A DNA stretch of 15,296 nucleotides from Anaerolineae bacterium (lineage in GTDB: Bacteria; Chloroflexota; Anaerolineae; B4-G1; SLSP01), in NCBI GenBank assembly GCA_016934645.1, contig JAFGSL010000563.1, positions 1 to 15,296 of the forward strand. The letters are read 5' to 3'. The notes below the pieces were generated by a model that saw only the letters and a list, made by a program, of their open reading frames with translations, was not told the origin of the DNA and did not search any database. The position numbers and the translations under genes were made by a program. Positions 14,903 to 15,296 of the stretch are shown here, in pieces; the stretch's first letter is position 1; each line of letters begins with the position of its first letter.

Positions 14903-15280
14903 ATGAACACGTTCAGAATTCGCAACCGTTTGTTGGCGCTGTGCCTGGGCCTGGCCTTGCTGTGCCTGGGCAGCCGCACGTGGCAGCCGGTCCACGGCGC
15001 GAGAGTCGATCCGCCAGTGCCGGAGGGCTTGGCCCCGACAGACTGGCAATCCATCCAATCGCAGGTCGCCAAGCTCGTCGCTGATGATAGCGCAATGGGA
15101 GACTTCTTTGGCGGCTCTGTATCAGTCAGTGGTGACGTAGCAGTCGTTGGTGCAATTGGTGTTGACAATGATTATGGTGCGGCTTATGTCTTTTACCGTA
15201 ACCGGGGCGGCCCAGACGCCTGGGGCCAGGTTACCAAGCTAACTGCTGAGGATGGCACCTCGAGTGACCAGTTTCAGTAG
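14903..15280 (+). CDS. N-terminal part of a tandem FG-GAP paralogue, truncated near the window end
   Basis: The 125-residue frame begins with a signal peptide nearly identical to that of the upstream gene: 33 of the first 36 residues match (changes T12A, A26T, M34R). It then has one full FG-GAP unit (QVAKLVADDSAMGDFFGGSV to DAWG) and the start of a second (QVTKLTAEDGTSSDQF). At the point where FG is expected the sequence changes to FQ and a TAG stop. None of the three frames of the last 22 nt restores an FG-GAP pattern, so either the contig end is misjoined at a repeat or the gene is broken. AAAGGAG with the same surrounding bases as the upstream copy precedes the ATG. By analogy it would encode an exported propeller protein. 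Confidence 0.75.
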   Translation: MNTFRIRNRLLALCLGLALLCLGSRTWQPVHGARVDPPVPEGLAPTDWQSIQSQVAKLVADDSAMGDFFGGSVSVSGDVAVVGAIGVDNDYGAAYVFYRNRGGPDAWGQVTKLTAEDGTSSDQFQ

Positions 15281-15296
15281 ATCGCAATCAAAGGCC

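Noticed and set aside
15271..15296. Start of a CRISPR repeat (GTTTCAGT-like bases at the window end)
   Set aside because: Only one partial unit is visible, no spacer or second copy, and no cas genes are in the window.

Overview
The window looks like a chromosomal piece of a Chloroflexota bacterium (Anaerolineae/Caldilineae-like). This is an inference from gene content: a family-5 uracil-DNA glycosylase, a bifunctional-nuclease (DUF151) start, proline/threonine-rich lipoprotein linkers, large secreted CARDB/FG-GAP/FGE-type proteins, the 'YLPL' motif in two secreted proteins, and gaps filled with short-period palindromic repeats. No mobile element, tRNA, rRNA or CRISPR array was found.

Left part (1-4963), all on the minus strand. 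Read in transcription order these are L-threonine 3-dehydrogenase (tdh), a methyltransferase-nucleotidyltransferase fusion, a SprT/M48-like zinc peptidase with a duplicated N-terminal motif, a [4Fe-4S] uracil-DNA glycosylase (UdgB), and the first 15 codons of a probable DUF151 nuclease cut by the window edge. The three gaps between the four complete genes each hold a different palindromic repeat with a period of 8, 9 or 10 bases. A strong hairpin whose two arms are themselves near-palindromic follows udgB. tdh has a promoter-like sequence and a 12-bp inverted repeat in its likely 5' leader.

Middle part (4964-11895), all on the plus strand. Two adjacent lipoprotein genes 18 nt apart are followed by a large secreted protein: CARDB domain, metzincin-like HExxH domain, Fn3, then an NHL propeller interrupted by a LamG domain, ending in a YLPL motif. 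A DUF333 lipoprotein with a perfect Shine-Dalgarno and a terminator comes next. These proteins are all predicted to act outside the membrane.

Right part (11896-15296). A compact inverted-repeat element lies upstream of a near-consensus sigma70 promoter (TTGACA-N17-TATACT), which starts a leader of about 308 nt. The leader's last 100 nt can form a terminator-like hairpin, a loop pseudoknot, a competing long hairpin and a stem that covers the ribosome-binding site. It precedes a seven-repeat FG-GAP propeller protein fused to a catalytically degenerate FGE-sulfatase (SUMF1-like) domain. That reading frame carries one extra base near 14348. After a perfect 16-bp hairpin, a tandem paralogue with an almost identical signal peptide begins and is cut short at the window end. 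The best candidates for something undescribed are this regulated leader, the FG-GAP/FGE paralogue pair, and the domain-nested secreted protease.
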